From positions 59,210,048 to 59,274,047 of the forward strand of contig NC_030685.2 of NCBI RefSeq assembly GCF_000004195.4: a stretch of 64,000 nt of DNA. Direction: 5' to 3'. Position 1 is the first letter of the stretch. Each line of letters begins with the position of its first letter. The notes under the pieces were generated by a model. It ran no database searches and was not told where the DNA came from. It worked only from the letters and a program-made list of their open reading frames with translations. Below are positions 21,480 through 32,118 of the stretch, one piece after another. The position numbers were made by a program, and so were the translations under genes. Origin of the DNA: Xenopus tropicalis. Taxonomy: Eukaryota; Chordata; Amphibia; Anura; Pipidae.

Positions 21480-22317
21480 ATAGTGTCCAAAATACTTTTT
21501 AATCAGTAGAAATGGATATCCATGTATGTGAAACACCTTTCTGAAAGAATGCTATTTCCAGCAGAATAAAAGGTAGTTTGGGGCACTTTGTTGCCCACAG
21601 GAGAGGCAATTACTCACTGTAATAAATAAATGTGTGTCATTGCCATGGGTGTCAACAGAAAGTTTTTGGGGTGGGCAAAGTCATCAATCAAACACAACCT
21701 GTTTTCCTAGACCAAGTCTGTATTCAATAACTAGCAGCCAGTTTGTAAGAAATCAATTTATTTGCAAAGGCCATAATGTGGTGCAAAACTAACATACCTG
21801 TGTAACTAGAGGGGTTGTTTAAGTAGAATGTATAATAAAAGACAAACCCACATATGTAAGTAAAGTTTGCCTAGGCACTTCATTAACACTTCATTACTCC
21901 AGACTTGCCAGCAAGATGAAAACAGAAATGGCAAAAATTGCAATGTTAATTTCTAGAATGGATTTTCCACTGAACCTCAAATGGTTGTTCCCTGGGTCAG
22001 TGTAATAATTGAGATTGAGATTGAGGTTAGTAATTCCCATGTGGCTCATTTGGTAAGGCTTAGGATAGTATGGATCACTTTAAGTTTACTCTGTCAGAGC
22101 GGTACACTGGGGCTGGACACCTATCAGTGAAAAAGCCTATGAAGGATTATGGTGTTACTATAAAGAATTACACATATTTCACCATGAGATGGCATTAGAA
22201 TCTAGGATAACATTCTGAAATTTAGCGCATGGCATGTATAAGTGAATGAATGAAGTGAATTTACTTTAGAAACCTAACTAAAAAAAAGTTATATATATGT
22301 GTGTGTATGGGAGGGGA
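21480..22317. other. Right end of unit A
   Basis: This is collinear with unit B, ending at about 22290 (59596 in B). The block 21645-21900 also resembles 54095-54330 and 59765-60020. No gene is seen. Confidence 0.6.
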
Positions 22318-22733
22318 TTAAAGGAACAGTAACACCAAAAAATGAAAGTGTATAAAAATAATTATGATATTATGTACTGTTGCTCTGTGCTGGTGCAGCT
22401 GGTGTGTTTGCCTCAGAAAGACTACTATAGCTTATATAAATAAGCTGTTGTGTAGCCATGGGGGCAGCCATTCAAAGGAGAAAAGGCACAGGCACATAGC
22501 AGATAACAGATAAAGCCCCATTATCTTCTACAGAGCCTATCTGTTATCTGCTATGTAACCTGTGCCTTTTCTCCAGGTTGAATGGCTGCCCCCATGGCTA
22601 CACAGCAGCTTATTTATATAAGCTATAGTACTGTTACTTTAGCAAATACACAACTTTACCTGTGCAGGGTAACAGTACATTCTATTTTAAATACTTTAAT
22701 ACACTTTCATTTTTGGCGTTACTGTTCCTTTAA
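22318..22733. mobile_element. Snap-back TTAA MITE at the tandem junction
   Basis: This is the same family as 14337-14759. It has TTAAAGGAACAGTAACACC at the left and GTTACTGTTCCTTTAA at the right, with the internal ATGGGGGCAGCCATTC inverted repeat. It sits exactly between the end of unit A and the start of unit B. Confidence 0.85.
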
Positions 22734-23351
22734 GCAATTTACAGCTTTTTATTTCCTTGATAACTGCACAGGAGCAATTAGCAAGCAAATTATACAAAGC
22801 AAGCTGGAATGCCCACTTGTGGCTCAGTAGGAGAATGCAATGACAAATCGCCCCACACGGCTCGATTCCAATTGCAATTTAGTTGGGTACTGATCACCAT
22901 TACTATGTATACAGACAATTCATCAGTCAATTACACAGAATAAAAAAAATTGTCATAAATCATCATTGAATTGAATCTACATGCTAAGTTTATTGTGATT
23001 TACCTTAATAATGAAAGGCATGGAAGAGGTTATAATAAGTTAGGTTTTTTCAAATCTTTAATGTTAAAAATATTTATATTTATAAAATATTAAGGAGAGT
23101 TTCCCTTATTGTCATAATCAATATAATATATCTCTCTTTATTGCTTTTTCAAATAGGCAGCACTTTTACTTACAGTCCTGTAATGAGGTATGTGTTCTGT
23201 AATTAGCTGGAGATGGACAAGAAACCGTACTATATTACAAATCAATATCTCACATCACGCACAATACTGAGATAAATATATATTTGTGCACATATTCAAA
23301 ACAACATATATCATTTGATAAAATCCAATAGATAAAAATAAATAAAATCTG

Positions 23352-23690
23352 TTACAAATAAAAGATTTTCCCTTTGCAGAAAGCACACACCACTGCAGCG
23401 ACATTCAGGAATGGCAGACTTAAATCCATTTGTTCAATCGGCCAATTCTTTCTAATAATAGTACTTATCTGGTCATGAGCTGGTGCAAATTTAGAAACAA
23501 ATATCGGAGTTCCCTCATTCCCATAAGTCTTGTGTAAATTTCCAGATTTGAACCTACTAGCAGCCTTTTAAGTTTGCCATCCAAAAATTCAAGTTCATAG
23601 CCCTGGGCCAAGAATCTATCCCGCATTTTAAAAGCTTGTGTTTTAGCTTTCAGCAGGTTGGAATTATTACAAAAACTCTCAAAAACTGAG
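23352..23690 (-). pseudogene. Penelope-like element fragment (connector region)
   Basis: On the - strand the segment translates to NSNLLKAKTQAFKMRDRFLA followed by QGYELEFLDGKL, and after a frameshift to TPIFVSKFAPAHDQISTIIR then KNWPIEQMDLSL. These match in spacing and pattern the region between reverse transcriptase and endonuclease in the PLEs at 16753-18391 and 28917-29684. Only this portion remains, and it is frameshifted. It is a different PLE family from its neighbours. Confidence 0.65.
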
Positions 23691-23692
23691 AA

Positions 23693-23695
<3 letters not shown>

Positions 23696-23724
<29 letters not shown>
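23696..23724. repeat. (TA)n microsatellite abutting a PLE
   Basis: This TA run directly precedes the inverted left arm of the PLE at 23723-25620. Similar TA runs border the palindrome at 26650 and the PLE starting near 28914. Confidence 0.9.
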
Positions 23725-23752
23725 CCAAATCAAACACAACCAGCACCGAAAC

Positions 23753-23788
23753 TGACGTTTCGGTCCCTTTTGGGACCTTTTTCAAGGT
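23753..23788 (-). ncRNA. Degenerate hammerhead-like motif, PLE left arm
   Basis: On the - strand CTTGAAAAAGGTCCC is followed by GGGACCGAAACGTCAG. The stem and GAAAC box are intact, but the CTGANGA box is altered, so catalytic activity is doubtful. Confidence 0.35.
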
Positions 23789-24334
23789 ACAATTACATAC
23801 AATAACTGTGTTTAAATAGCCTCCTCGCATGAATCCAGGGAGTGCCAGTGACATCATATGCACATTAACCCCTAGTGACCATTAACCCCCGACATCATAT
23901 AATTAATTAATTAATTAATTATTAATAATCCATACTTTCCTGATACAAAAAAAGTGCATCAATTTTTCACATTAAATACATTGCATATTTAGTATCACAC
24001 CATAACTCAAAGTGCAACATTGTTAAAAATATCTCCACTACTGTGGACAGTTTAAAAGTGCAACATTGTAAAAAAACCTCCATCGTTGTAAGTGATCTAA
24101 AGTGCAATTTTGTTAAAACAATTGAGTTTAAAAACAAATTGTAACCATACATTATCTCTCATGTCAAAGATCTGAGGTCTCCTATAATGTTAACCCATAA
24201 GTTTCCAAATGTCCAGCATTAATTTAACTTTTTTAAACTTATATATCAAAATACCTTACATATCACTGCTAATATATATATATATATATACTTGGGTCAA
24301 CATTATAAGATACCAAGATACATCCTTATAGGCA

Positions 24335-25465
24335 TCACTTTTCTGTCAAAAAACAGTTCATTTGCAGTGTGGTATTTAGTCCCCTTGGCACAACACATCC
24401 CAATTTGTAAGTCCAGAAAGCCTCCTTTTGCAATAACAGCCGATTAACATCTCCTCCTCTCCTTGGAATTTTCACACAATCTATTGGCATGCACTTAAAC
24501 GAAGAAATAGAGTGCTTTGCTTTTGCCCAATGCTGTGCAATCGGTTGCTTTGAAATATCTTGTTTCACCTTCTTTTTGTCATAATCAGGATCTAGTGCTG
24601 CCCGAATTGTGGACCGGTGCATACTAATCCTATCCTTCAACTGTCTGTTTGTTTTTCCACAATATATCAACCCACACAGGCATTTTATAATATACACCAC
24701 ATTTTGTGACAAACATGTTAGCCTGTGTCTGATCGAATAAGATTTCCCATTGTGCAGATGATAAAATTTGTCCCCCAGGATTAATGTATTGCACATCACG
24801 CAATTACCACATTTAAACACCCCACACTTTTGAGAACTGTTTCCCGTTGTGAGTAAATACTTGCCCACCGGATCCGCAGGTGTCAGAAGCTCCCTGAAAT
24901 TCTTGTTCGATTTGTACCCGAAACACAATTTTTTGTCAACCAGTTTGGACAGTTCATTATCGGTATTGATGAGTGGCCAATACTGTAAAAGAGATTTCTT
25001 TGTCAAAGCACTGCACAGACCATATGTACTAGTATAGAATAATTTATTATCCTTTCTATCAGCAATCTCTCGTTCATTCTGTAATAGCCCAGTTCTATCC
25101 AAGCCCTGAGCCCATTGTTTAACTTTCATAATGTCTTGTATGGGGTAACCCCTCTCCACAAATCGATCTGACATAGCCTCAAGCCCTTTATTACGTTCAT
25201 CAACATCGCTTGTGATCCTAGCCACTCGGAGCATCTGGGATTTGGGAAGAGATTTTAGCAAATGCTGAGGGTGATTACTTCCAAAGTGAAGCAAAGTGTT
25301 CCTATCTGTCACCTTTTGATAAATTTTGGTTTGCAGCCTTTTATGTTCAATGTCCTTATACAGTGTCACATCCAAGTAACTAATGGCATCATAATCAAAG
25401 TGCAAAGTTAACTTGATGGGAGTGGGTAATGTGCATATGATGTCACTGGCACTCCCTGGATTCAT
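24335..25465 (-). pseudogene. Penelope-like protein C-terminal part with GIY-YIG endonuclease
   Basis: The open frame has 376 codons. The ATG at 25465 and about the first dozen codons come from the inverted non-coding arm, so this is a chimeric frame. Homology starts near LPTPIKLTLHFDYDAISYLD, just after the reverse transcriptase catalytic motifs, which are missing. It continues through RFVERGYPIQDIMK and the Cys motif KCGVFKCGNCVMC to the GIY-YIG region VVYIIKCLCGLIYCGKT. A Glu near KEAFWTYKLG may be the metal-binding residue of the nuclease. Stops are absent, but the element cannot be autonomous. Confidence 0.85.
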
Positions 25466-25507
25466 GGGAGGAGGCTATTTAAACATAGTTGTTGTATGCA
25501 ATTGTAC

Positions 25508-25542
25508 CTTGAAAAAGGTCCCAAAAGGGACCGAAACGTCGG
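25508..25542 (+). ncRNA. Degenerate hammerhead-like motif, PLE right arm
   Basis: CTTGAAAAAGGTCCC, a short loop, then GGGACCGAAACGTCGG. This is the mirror of the motif at 23753-23788. The GAAAC box and stem are intact and the first box is non-canonical. Confidence 0.35.
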
Positions 25543-25639
25543 TTGTACATGCAATTATAATACACTAATTTTTGTTTGAACCACAAGACCCTTGGTGCTG
25601 GTTGTGTTTGATTTGGTATTTATATGGTATTCCGTGCAC

Positions 25640-26275
25640 AGGGGCAGCTACATTGTAGCAACTTTCGGAGTGTGGTGCTGTCATGTGGACTTTTTTTTTT
25701 ATATATATATAAACATTTTATTTACTGCTTGAGGGCCCTAGTCTCTCTGCTTTACCCTGTCTTTTATTGCCAGGGCCCCCGGCAAAATAATCACCATAAG
25801 CATCAAGAAAAATAAACAGTACTGTAGTGGGTTAATTCAAAAGTACATGTAACACTTAAACTTCAAAGTGTCATTTCATTTAACTGTATACAAAGTAACC
25901 ATATATTTCAGCTTTGTAACATGTGAGTTGCAAAACATACATACATACAACATTTTTCTTTTTACAGAATGTCTTTTTGATCAATGGACAGTCGAGCCAT
26001 CTTGTGGTGAGATTTCATATTGCATTTTAGATATATTTTTATTTCTGATTCACTTTTTTTATTGCAATTTAATAAGATGTTTTCATTGGACCACTATGCA
26101 CTAGCACTGTCACTTCATTTTGGCACCCCTTTTCTATGTTTTAGGGTATTTAATGCTTATTTACCCATGGCTGTTTTATCGTTGATAAGGGTCCTATTGA
26201 GGAGTGAAACATTGTTCTTATGTGTGAATGTGTGAGAAATAATTGACATTACAAAGGCAGCGCTGGCCCTGTGAC
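25640..26275 (+). repeat. Probable Penelope terminal region, other family
   Basis: It is absent from unit A. Near its right end (26176-26222) GTTGATAAGGGTCC and GAGGAGTGAAACATTG form a stem followed by a GAAAC box, like the other PLE termini. No coding sequence remains. The family and exact ends are uncertain. Confidence 0.45.
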
Positions 26276-26581
26276 ACTGTATTCTGTATGGATGTATAAT
26301 GAATTTTAACTATGCAGGAGCTCCTAAGTTAAAAGAGTGCAGACACTTACGGACCTTCTATATATATTTTTTAGATTATGGCCCAATCTTCTGGAAGTTG
26401 ACAATGAACTGTTACGTAGAGACCTTATAGTGCACACCAATGAGAGTCACAGTCATTTAGACAAATCATAACTGATTTATTACTGTGCTTTTAGTGACAG
26501 GTTCTTTTTTACCCTTTATTTCTTTCTTGTACTGAGCAAAGACTTTCATACAAAGCCCTCCATACACTCACCCATGTTTGG

Positions 26582-26620
26582 GTGACCATCTCTCTCTCTG
26601 TCTGTTTGTTTCTCTCTCTC

Positions 26621-26649
<29 letters not shown>
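26582..26649. repeat. (CT)n/(TA)n microsatellite
   Basis: This is the orthologous position of 1504-1571. The TA part runs into the 230-bp palindrome. Confidence 0.9.
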
Positions 26650-26653
<4 letters not shown>

Positions 26654-26879
26654 CCAAAAAAGACCAGCAACACCGAGTTATGTTCCAAAAACAATTAATT
26701 GTGTATTAAAAACGCATGAACAGCCAACGTTACGTTTCGGTCCCCATCGGGACCTTTCTCAAGGCCTTGAGAAAGGTCCCGATGGGGACCGAAACGTAAC
26801 GTTGGCTGTTCATGCGTTTTTAATACACAATTAATTGTTTTTGGAACATAACTCGGTGTTGCTGGTCTTTTTTGGATAT
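26650..26879. mobile_element. Perfect 230-bp palindrome made of two Penelope-type terminal repeats
   Basis: The arms of 115 bp are exact reverse complements with no spacer. The centre lies between 26764 and 26765 (CTCAAGG|CCTTGAG). Each arm carries GGTCCC/GGGACC and GAAACGT boxes like the PLE termini at 23753 and 25508. It is inserted in a TA microsatellite that is intact in unit A. I interpret it as a head-to-head PLE terminal dimer with no coding part. Confidence 0.9.
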
Positions 26880-28077
26880 TTAAGTCATTTACCTTGCACC
26901 CGAGCTAAGAGCTGAAGCAGAGTGCCACCCTGGGTTCGCTATATATATATATATAAAAGGCTGAGGCACACACTTATAGGGATTACAATCTGGGTGTGAA
27001 TCAGAAAAACAATGTAAATATGTAAAAAATGCTGATGCACACCAGGAAAATATCATACCAGCTATGCAAAACATATAAATTTATAGTTATTTATTGTTTA
27101 TAGCTTGCAGTTTTATCTTCTCCGTGTTACCCTATTGTTGAATATCAGGGGCTAATGGAATTGGCAAATGAACAACCATGGAGATCCCTTATGCTACACC
27201 CCAATGTGTGTCCAGTCATTTAGCCAATTATTTATGTACAAGTATGCAAGTCTATATTATTTCCAGTTCTGTCTCTATATTCAAATTCTACCCTTGATGT
27301 GTTATTTACAAAACCCCAGATACTCAAACAGCAAAAAAAAGAAAACAAGTGGTGAGCACCTATAATATTGTTTATAAAAGCATTTAAAATGTCTTTTATT
27401 CAATAAAACACTGTTCTCCAGTGTAGTTCTATAAAAACATATCAGACGAATAGCCTTTTCCCAGTGTGCAGGTCTGTTTAATTAGGTTACATAGCATGTG
27501 GACATTAATTAGCAAACTTATTAGTTTTCATCTTGAGTCCTGCTACTGTAGCCAATATGTGAGCCCCTTTCTTCCACTGAGCACCAGTATTTTTGAACTT
27601 CTGCAGTCTTCCTGGTCTTTTTGGCTGAAGGGATTCAGTTTTCTTTTGTATTCTCAGCAAACAGTGAAGGAAGGTGGGTCAGCTTGATCCTGCACATTGG
27701 GAAAACGTGTAGCTGTTGTTTAGTAATACTTATATATATTTATGGCTTAGACTGTGTTTGGCAGTCTGGCAACTCCAATTAAGTACACAGAAAATAAGAA
27801 TACCACTCTGCGCTTTAACCACTGAGCTGCCAGATACCACAAAATAATGGGAACAAGAGTAGGACTAATCTCAAAATAAAAAATTAGTAACAGCGCTCAT
27901 AAATAAAATTCAAAACAGGTTTAAAAATACCTCTTTAATTGAATTATTTTTCACAATGAGAACAGCACACCATGCGTATAAACCTACACAGTTATGCATA
28001 AAACCTCCACAATATATAAAAAAGTTTCTATAAAATAAAGATAAAATATATAAAGAGCGTTCCAGAATATCCAACAC
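26880..28077. other. Unit B 5' flank, no gene
   Basis: Parts match unit A: 27070-27100 with the region after 1640, and 27946-28077 with 1690-1805. A stretch near 27790-27830 on the - strand (GGCAGCTCAGTGGTTAAAGC) resembles a tRNA A-box and could be a SINE head, but no B-box is seen. No coding sequence is supported. Confidence 0.5.
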
Positions 28078-28080
28078 TTA

Positions 28081-28503
28081 GGGGCTGATTTACTAAGACA
28101 CGAATTCGAATCCGAATTGGAAAAATTCCGATTGGAAAACGAACATTTTGTGACTTTTTCATATTTTTTGCGATTTTTTTGGCGACTTTACGACTTTTCG
28201 GAAATTATCGCGACTTTTTCGATTACGATACGATTTGCGCGAAAAAACGCGATTTTTTCGTAGCCATTCCGAAAATTGCGCAAAATCTGGCGATTTTTTC
28301 GTAGTGTTAAAACTTAAGCAAAAAGTTGCGCCTTTTTTCGTAGCGTTAAAACTTGCGCGAAAAGTCGCGCGTTTTTTCGCGCAAATCGTATTGGTAACGA
28401 AAAAGTCGCGACAATTTTCCGAAAAAAACGCAAAATACCGATCATTACGAAAAAAACGCAATCAGACGCATTCGGCCCGTTCGTGGGTTAGTAAATGTGC
28501 CCC
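28081..28503. mobile_element. GGGGC...GCCCC quasi-palindromic MITE with TTA duplication
   Basis: This is the same family as 20995-21479. It is flanked by TTA at 28078-28080 and 28504-28506, and the matching unit A sequence lacks it. The interior is CGATTTTT-rich and nearly self-complementary. A 3-bp TTA duplication fits PIF/Harbinger-type mobilisation. Confidence 0.75.
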
Positions 28504-28663
28504 TTAGTGAGAATAAAAGTTCTATTTTAGTTATAAGGTTGCGTAACATAATACACTAGTCTGCATCTTGGAAAAGGAACCTCCAAAAGTTACAGAAACT
28601 TAAGGATAGGTTACTGTATATATCAAGAACCTGGCTTGGTAGTTTTTATTTGAGTCCGTGTAG

Positions 28664-28738
28664 TTAACAGACTCCTCTAGAGTGCTGGCATAATGGGACA
28701 GTCTCATTTATATATATATATATTTATATATATATACA
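28664..28738. repeat. Left half of a split TTAA MITE with (TA)n centre
   Basis: TTAACAGACTCCTCTAGAG to GTCTCATTTATA is the inverted counterpart of 35511-35559, which ends CTCTAGAGGAGTCTGTTAA. Together they look like the two ends of one small MITE, opened at its TA centre by the insertions now lying between 28740 and 35498. Confidence 0.55.
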
Positions 28739-28916
28739 ATTCCTTAAAAAGCACTCACGGCATGGAACTCAATTAAGTCAATTCTTTTATTCCCACATAG
28801 TATATTGATGCTTTTTAAGGAATCGGATGTGTGTTGTGGATCAGCACCCGGCCATTGCTGCTTATTTTTTGGTGAGTGCCGATATTGCGAGACTATATAT
28901 ATATATATATATATAC

Positions 28917-29684
28917 TTACCAAAGCCCTTGGATACAGACAGGAGGATATATTGCAATCTCGTCCTGTGGCAGCCTCCAAAGAACCTCCTCTAGTGTTTA
29001 CCTCTACATACAGCTCAGTGGCCAATAAGGTCAAATCAATCATAAACAACAATTGGTCTATGGTAAATATGGACGAATCTCTTTCTCTTCACCAAACTCC
29101 CCGTCCTGTGTTTCGCTATAGGCGAAATAGGAGTCTCAGAGACCTACTAGTTCGGACGGATTTCTCAAAAAATCAGAGTAAGGACAATTCAACATGGCTA
29201 TCGACACAATTAAAACCAGGATGCTATAAATGGATGCTATAAATGTTCAGGATGGGTAACATGCCGATGTATGCTGACTGGTATAGACTTTCCTCATCCA
29301 TATATGGGCAAAAGATACAGAATTCAACACAGACTTACATGCACTTCATCTTTTTTGGTGTATATCATTGTATGCCCATGTGGACTAAATTACGTGGGCA
29401 AGACAATTACAACGCTCAGGGAACGGATTGGCAACCATAGGTCAGCCATCAGCAAAGCCCTAAAAGAACAAAATGCTACCCAGCCAGTGCCCAGGTATTT
29501 TCTTAAAATGGGACACACTCTACCCAGCTTTCGGTGCATGGCCATCGATTTCCAACCCCCCCTGGACAGAGGTGGGGATAGGAATTTGGCGCTATTACAG
29601 AGGGAATCACGCTGGATTCACCATTTGGACTCTGTCTCACCTCGTGGACTAAATGAGACCCTACCCTTGGGCTGTTTTATTTAG
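28917..29684 (+). pseudogene. Penelope-like GIY-YIG endonuclease region, frameshifted
   Basis: The first part (28917-29220) encodes LTKALGYRQEDILQ, then PLVFTSTYSSVANKVKSII, the PLE connector. A 13-bp tandem duplication of ATGCTATAAATGG at 29221-29246 breaks the frame. The second part continues with the Cys-rich CRCMLTG stretch and VYIIVCPCGLNYVGKT (GIY-YIG), then GGDRNLALLQRESRWIHH, with a stop at 29682. The reverse transcriptase domain is missing, so the copy is truncated and dead. Apart from the duplication the frame is well preserved. Confidence 0.88.
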
Positions 29685-30883
29685 AATCTTATGCATGATA
29701 ATTGGGTTCTGTAAATCATTACATAAATAACATGTACCAGACAGACCAATGGGACACTCTCTATGCTTAATACTGATCGATTTCCAATGATGTATTAATA
29801 TATGACGATATCTGTGGATAATATATTAATCTCAGCCCTATTTCTGTGATCTGTCTTTACTTTCTGCTATTATGTTTCTCCTGGTCCTTCTGCTATTGCT
29901 ATTATGTTTCACTTTATCCTCTTCTTTGATTCTACTGCTACTATATATTATATATTTCTTCAAAGTGCGTGTACAGATGATCTCGCCCTAATAGGGAAGC
30001 AAAATATGAGCAAAGCCATGTGGGTGTGTATATAGATGGGAACATGTGGGTATGAGTCAAAATGGCCCCCGATATTCAGCTGGAATCTATTGTGGAACTA
30101 CAACTCACACATACAGTTGCATAGAGGGTATATTTCTCCACGTGGGGTCACAGTGGGGCTCGTGGGGTCCCAGTGGCACTGTATAAATACTAATCGCTTC
30201 CCCTTCTGTTGTATGGGGCATATCTATTAAACTTTATGCTTAGTTTCTAACCGGCAAATTTGGTTTGCATTGCCTAGCAACGGCATGCGACCGTACGGGG
30301 GCCATGGAGACTTGGTGCGCTTTGGTGCGCACACCCACCACTGCCCCTTCTGAAGAGGTGGCCGGGTTTGATCCCGGCAATGTCAAAAGACACCAGGCAA
30401 TTGGGCTTGCACGCTCCCTGCGCAAGTGACAAGCACAACGTCTGCTTCCTCCCCTGTTCCCTGCCTTCTGCTCTCTTGTTCCTTTCATCTGACTTTTTCC
30501 TGCTTGGCTATTTCTATTATACTTGCAACTCCCCTCTTGGGCTCTCATTTTTCTCTATGCACGACTAATCTATTGTGGAACTACAACTCACACGTACAGC
30601 TGCACAGAGGGTACATTTCCCCACGTGGGGTCCCAGAGGTACTGTACAAACACTAATGGCTTCCCTTACTGTTGTATGGGGCATATCTAATGATATATTC
30701 ATCATATGACTATAATCTTGATCCAATTGCTTTTAAAACATTCCTGCATATTGTCTAAGAGTTACAATTGGGGCTTGGTGGGGGTTGGTAGGCAGCTGTA
30801 TACAGATGCCAAAGAACCTCCCCCTGTGAGTAAATTTAAAGGTCATGAGAGTGAGAGATGTTTGTACTGTCTTTTCTCTGCCT
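29685..30883 (+). repeat. 3' non-coding region of the PLE, with direct repeat
   Basis: Two copies of a ~130-bp sequence starting AATCTATTGTGGAACTACAA lie at 30084 and 30567 in the same direction, separated by about 340 bp. No coding sequence is supported. The short frames here lack any domain. Confidence 0.6.
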
Positions 30884-30921
30884 CCTGATGAAACTCCCCT
30901 AGGGGGACTGAAACGTTGAGG
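30884..30921 (+). ncRNA. Hammerhead-ribozyme-like motif, PLE 3' region
   Basis: CCTGATGA (the canonical CTGATGA box) is followed by a C-run/G-run hairpin (CCCCTAGGGG) and then CTGAAACGTTGAGG with the GAAAC box. It has the most canonical first box of those in this window. Confidence 0.5.
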
Positions 30922-31100
30922 TCTGTAATGTTCCTTTTTCATATTTTGTAATAAAATTTATCTTTTTTCAAATATTTTAAATCCTGTGAGTGCTGACACT
31001 TTTTTGTCTTATTGTACTATATTTGCTCTTGCACCCAGGTATAATCATTGTTAGTGGTGTGCACCAACTGGCTCTCTCTCTCTCTCTCTCTATATATATA

Positions 31101-32108
31101 TGTAGCCCACTTTTTAACTGGTTGTGTGGCACTACCCGCTGGAGCACTATACTTGGCGCTACAGGAGTCCTGAGCCCCCGCTTACTATGGGGGTTAATAA
31201 GGATTTCTCCCTTAAAGGCGTGCCTCCACCCAGGGATGATGTTGTGGAACTATAATCCACCCCCTGGGAACTTAACAGTCTCTAGTACCTCTGCCTGGGA
31301 TCCACACACAGCCCCCAGTACCTTGCCCCTCCCTGGGGTAGTAGCTTACCGGCAGGTAGGTGATCCTTGTGCAGGAAACAGTCAGATACACAATTGATAT
31401 GATGTAGAAGATTGAATTGGTTTATTAGGGCAGGACCTCTCCAGGAGTGGTAAACATATTATTCACACAGCATGCAGGGCTTTATCTCCTCACTACTCAT
31501 TGAGAGCTTTCTCCTGTTGGGCAACTCACGGTACTCACGCCAAGTGTCTCCTTCTAGGTGATCTCCCCGGTACTCACGCCAGAAGGCACCCCCTCTTGGG
31601 GCCCTTCCCGGTACTCGCGCTAGGCAGCATCACCACAGGCAGCCCACCCCGGTACTCACGCCTAAGCCCCCTCAGATACAGCCTCCTGGGCTAGCGGTGA
31701 CCTTGTCCACCTACCTAACCACTTATGGCCCTGCACTCCGGCTGATGTAATGCCGGGAGGTCTTAACCTCACTTCCACTCCTGGAGGGGCAATGTCCGCC
31801 CATTCTAAACTCCTGGTGTCCTACATATCACTCCTAGAGCGACCTATTATAGAACTACTATCTAAACTGTGCCAGGGGTGCACACTACCTGAGCAGCCCC
31901 TGAGCTAAAATGTCTGACTCTTAGCACATGGCTGCATCCCCTTATATGGGCCTATGCACCACCCTGTGGCCAAATCCCGAACTGCAGGTATACACCCTGT
32001 TAACTGTTTAACAACCCAGTCATCCCAGTGTCCCTGTTTACTATCACCACCCTGTGGCCTGTCCTAGGGGTTCCTGTCCTAAGGGCCCATTTTTGGTAAA
32101 CCCCTACA
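31101..32108 (-). repeat. 3' LTR (1008 bp)
   Basis: In element orientation it reads TGTAGGGGTTTACC to GTGGGCTACA. A TATA-like CCCATATAAG is at 31941-31950 and AATAAA at 31421-31426, both on the - strand and in the order expected for U3-R-U5. Confidence 0.92.
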
Positions 32109-32118
32109 TTCTCCCCCT
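32109..32118 (-). promoter_or_regulatory. Polypurine tract
   Basis: On the - strand AGGGGGAGAA lies immediately before the TG of the 3' LTR, the usual plus-strand primer position of LTR retrotransposons. It fixes the element's orientation. Confidence 0.8.

Larger units (their letters stand above)
936..22290. repeat. Tandem duplication unit A
   Basis: This is the first copy of a large direct duplication containing one UGT1A-type gene with its 5' and 3' flanks. Its left part (936-1200) matches 22739-23010 nearly base for base. Later blocks match unit B in the same order: 1204-1560 with 26275-26590, 1690-1800 with 27946-28060, 4765-15348 with 41937-52633, and 19855-22290 with 52660-59596. Gaps in collinearity correspond to mobile-element insertions. 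Alignment was by eye, so the end points are approximate. Confidence 0.85.
23723..25620 (-). mobile_element. Penelope-like element, truncated, with inverted terminal arms
   Basis: A 5'-truncated - strand PLE is flanked by inverted arms at 23723-23868 and 25428-25618. The right arm contains about 50 bp that are missing from the left arm. Both arms carry the same GAAACGT-type box beside a GGTCCC/GGGACC hairpin. The layout repeats that of the PLE at 15378-19854 in a different family. Confidence 0.85.
28914..30990 (+). mobile_element. Penelope-like element, 5'-truncated, + strand
   Basis: It begins at a TA run (28894-28913) inside the connector region of the PLE protein, continues through a GIY-YIG endonuclease and has a long 3' region ending after a hammerhead-like motif (30884-30921) and an AATAAA signal near 30950. 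The 3' region contains a direct repeat of about 130 bp (30084-30227 and 30567-30690). It is absent from unit A. Confidence 0.8.

Noticed and set aside
27790..27830. tRNA gene candidate on the - strand (A-box-like GCTCAGTGGTTAAAGC)
   Set aside because: No B-box, no cloverleaf and no acceptor stem can be formed. At most it is a SINE head.
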